From Dehalococcoidia bacterium (GTDB lineage Bacteria; Chloroflexota; Dehalococcoidia; UBA2979), in the NCBI GenBank assembly GCA_004297315.1, contig SCTU01000180.1, positions 1 through 5,767 on the forward strand: a stretch of 5,767 bases of DNA, given 5' to 3'. The notes beneath the pieces were generated by a model that was not told where the DNA came from, searched no databases, and saw nothing but the letters and a program-made list of their open reading frames with translations. Positions 5,472-5,767 of this stretch are shown here, piece after piece. Each line of letters opens with the position of its first letter. Position 1 is the stretch's first letter. The translations under genes and the position numbers were made by a program.

Positions 5472-5767
5472 GACTGGCTACTCGTTGCCGGTCCCTGGTC
5501 AGCGTCAGTAGACGCGTGCCGGGTCACTGTGCCGATTGCTGCGGCCGTCCCGCGAAGCATCAGGCCGGGCGCGGCCTCGAGCACGATCTCCGTCTCACGA
5601 TCCTCCTGCGTGTTGATCTCGCGCACGATGGCATAGAAGCCGCCTGCCGTCAGCACCTCGTCCCCCACTTCGAGCCGGGAAATGTCGCTCCGGTGGCGCT
5701 TCTGCTGCTGGATCACGGGCCGGAGGAGGATGAAGTAGAAGGCGCCGATCACGATGAAGAGGACGAG
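5468..5767 (-). CDS. yajC: Preprotein translocase subunit YajC (5' end beyond window)
   Basis: YajC is a small single-span membrane protein that associates with SecD and SecF. 99 codons are visible before the TGA at 5470-5468. The frame stays open to the window edge, and the residues there (LVLFIVIGAFYFILLRP) are the C-terminal half of the family's membrane helix, ending in the characteristic FYF-LLRP. The GTG at 5752 lies in mid-helix and so is unlikely to be the true start. The cytoplasmic part has a basic stretch (QQQKRH), then RLEVGDEVLTAGGFYAIVREI, matching the family pattern 'GDEV-T-GG-YG-V', and a beta-rich end (IVLEAAPGLMLRGTAAAIGTVT). The tail is Ser/Thr/Asp-rich. The stop overlaps the ATG of the next gene as ATGA. 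Confidence 0.92.
   Translation of the reverse strand, partial: LVLFIVIGAFYFILLRPVIQQQKRHRSDISRLEVGDEVLTAGGFYAIVREINTQEDRETEIVLEAAPGLMLRGTAAAIGTVTRHASTDADQGPATSSQS

Noticed and set aside
4960..5511. A long plus-strand frame encoding mainly Ser runs opposite the acidic gene
   Set aside because: It is the complement of the GAC/GAG repeat. It lacks operon context, and the minus-strand frame fits the coupled sec operon.

Overview
This is a GC-rich bacterial window with two convergent gene groups and almost no non-coding DNA. The gene set is selB, secF, secD and yajC as separate genes, with Asp/Arg/Ala-rich proteins and GTG or TTG among the candidate starts. It suggests a high-GC, possibly thermophilic bacterium. 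Chloroflexota (Dehalococcoidia or Thermomicrobia-like) is my best guess, but it is an impression from protein style and not a demonstrated placement.

Plus strand, 1-2193: the last codons of an unidentified gene are followed by a 92-residue protein with two separated CxxC pairs (probable zinc ribbon), then a complete selB, the GTPase that delivers selenocysteyl-tRNA to the ribosome. The three genes are 3-4 bases apart and look like one transcription unit. No selA, selD, tRNA-Sec or selenoprotein gene is visible, so the rest of the selenocysteine machinery must lie elsewhere.

Minus strand, 5767 down to 2190: an operon for the accessory module of the Sec translocon, in the order yajC (5' end outside the window), an unrecognised very acidic protein, secD, secF. 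YajC, SecD and SecF form the membrane subcomplex that uses the proton motive force to pull or release proteins exported through SecYEG. Two junctions (yajC/acidic gene and secD/secF) are ATGA four-base overlaps, typical of translational coupling.

Two things stand out. First, the gene between yajC and secD encodes a tract of 79 residues, 71 of them Asp or Glu, with Trp at 9-10 residue intervals and built partly on a perfect 27-base tandem duplication. Second, SecF is about 100 residues longer than usual because an extra segment with a probable SH3-like fold and two Cys is inserted in its extracytoplasmic domain. The two transcription units collide tail to tail at a palindromic CTAG that supplies both the selB and the secF stop codons.
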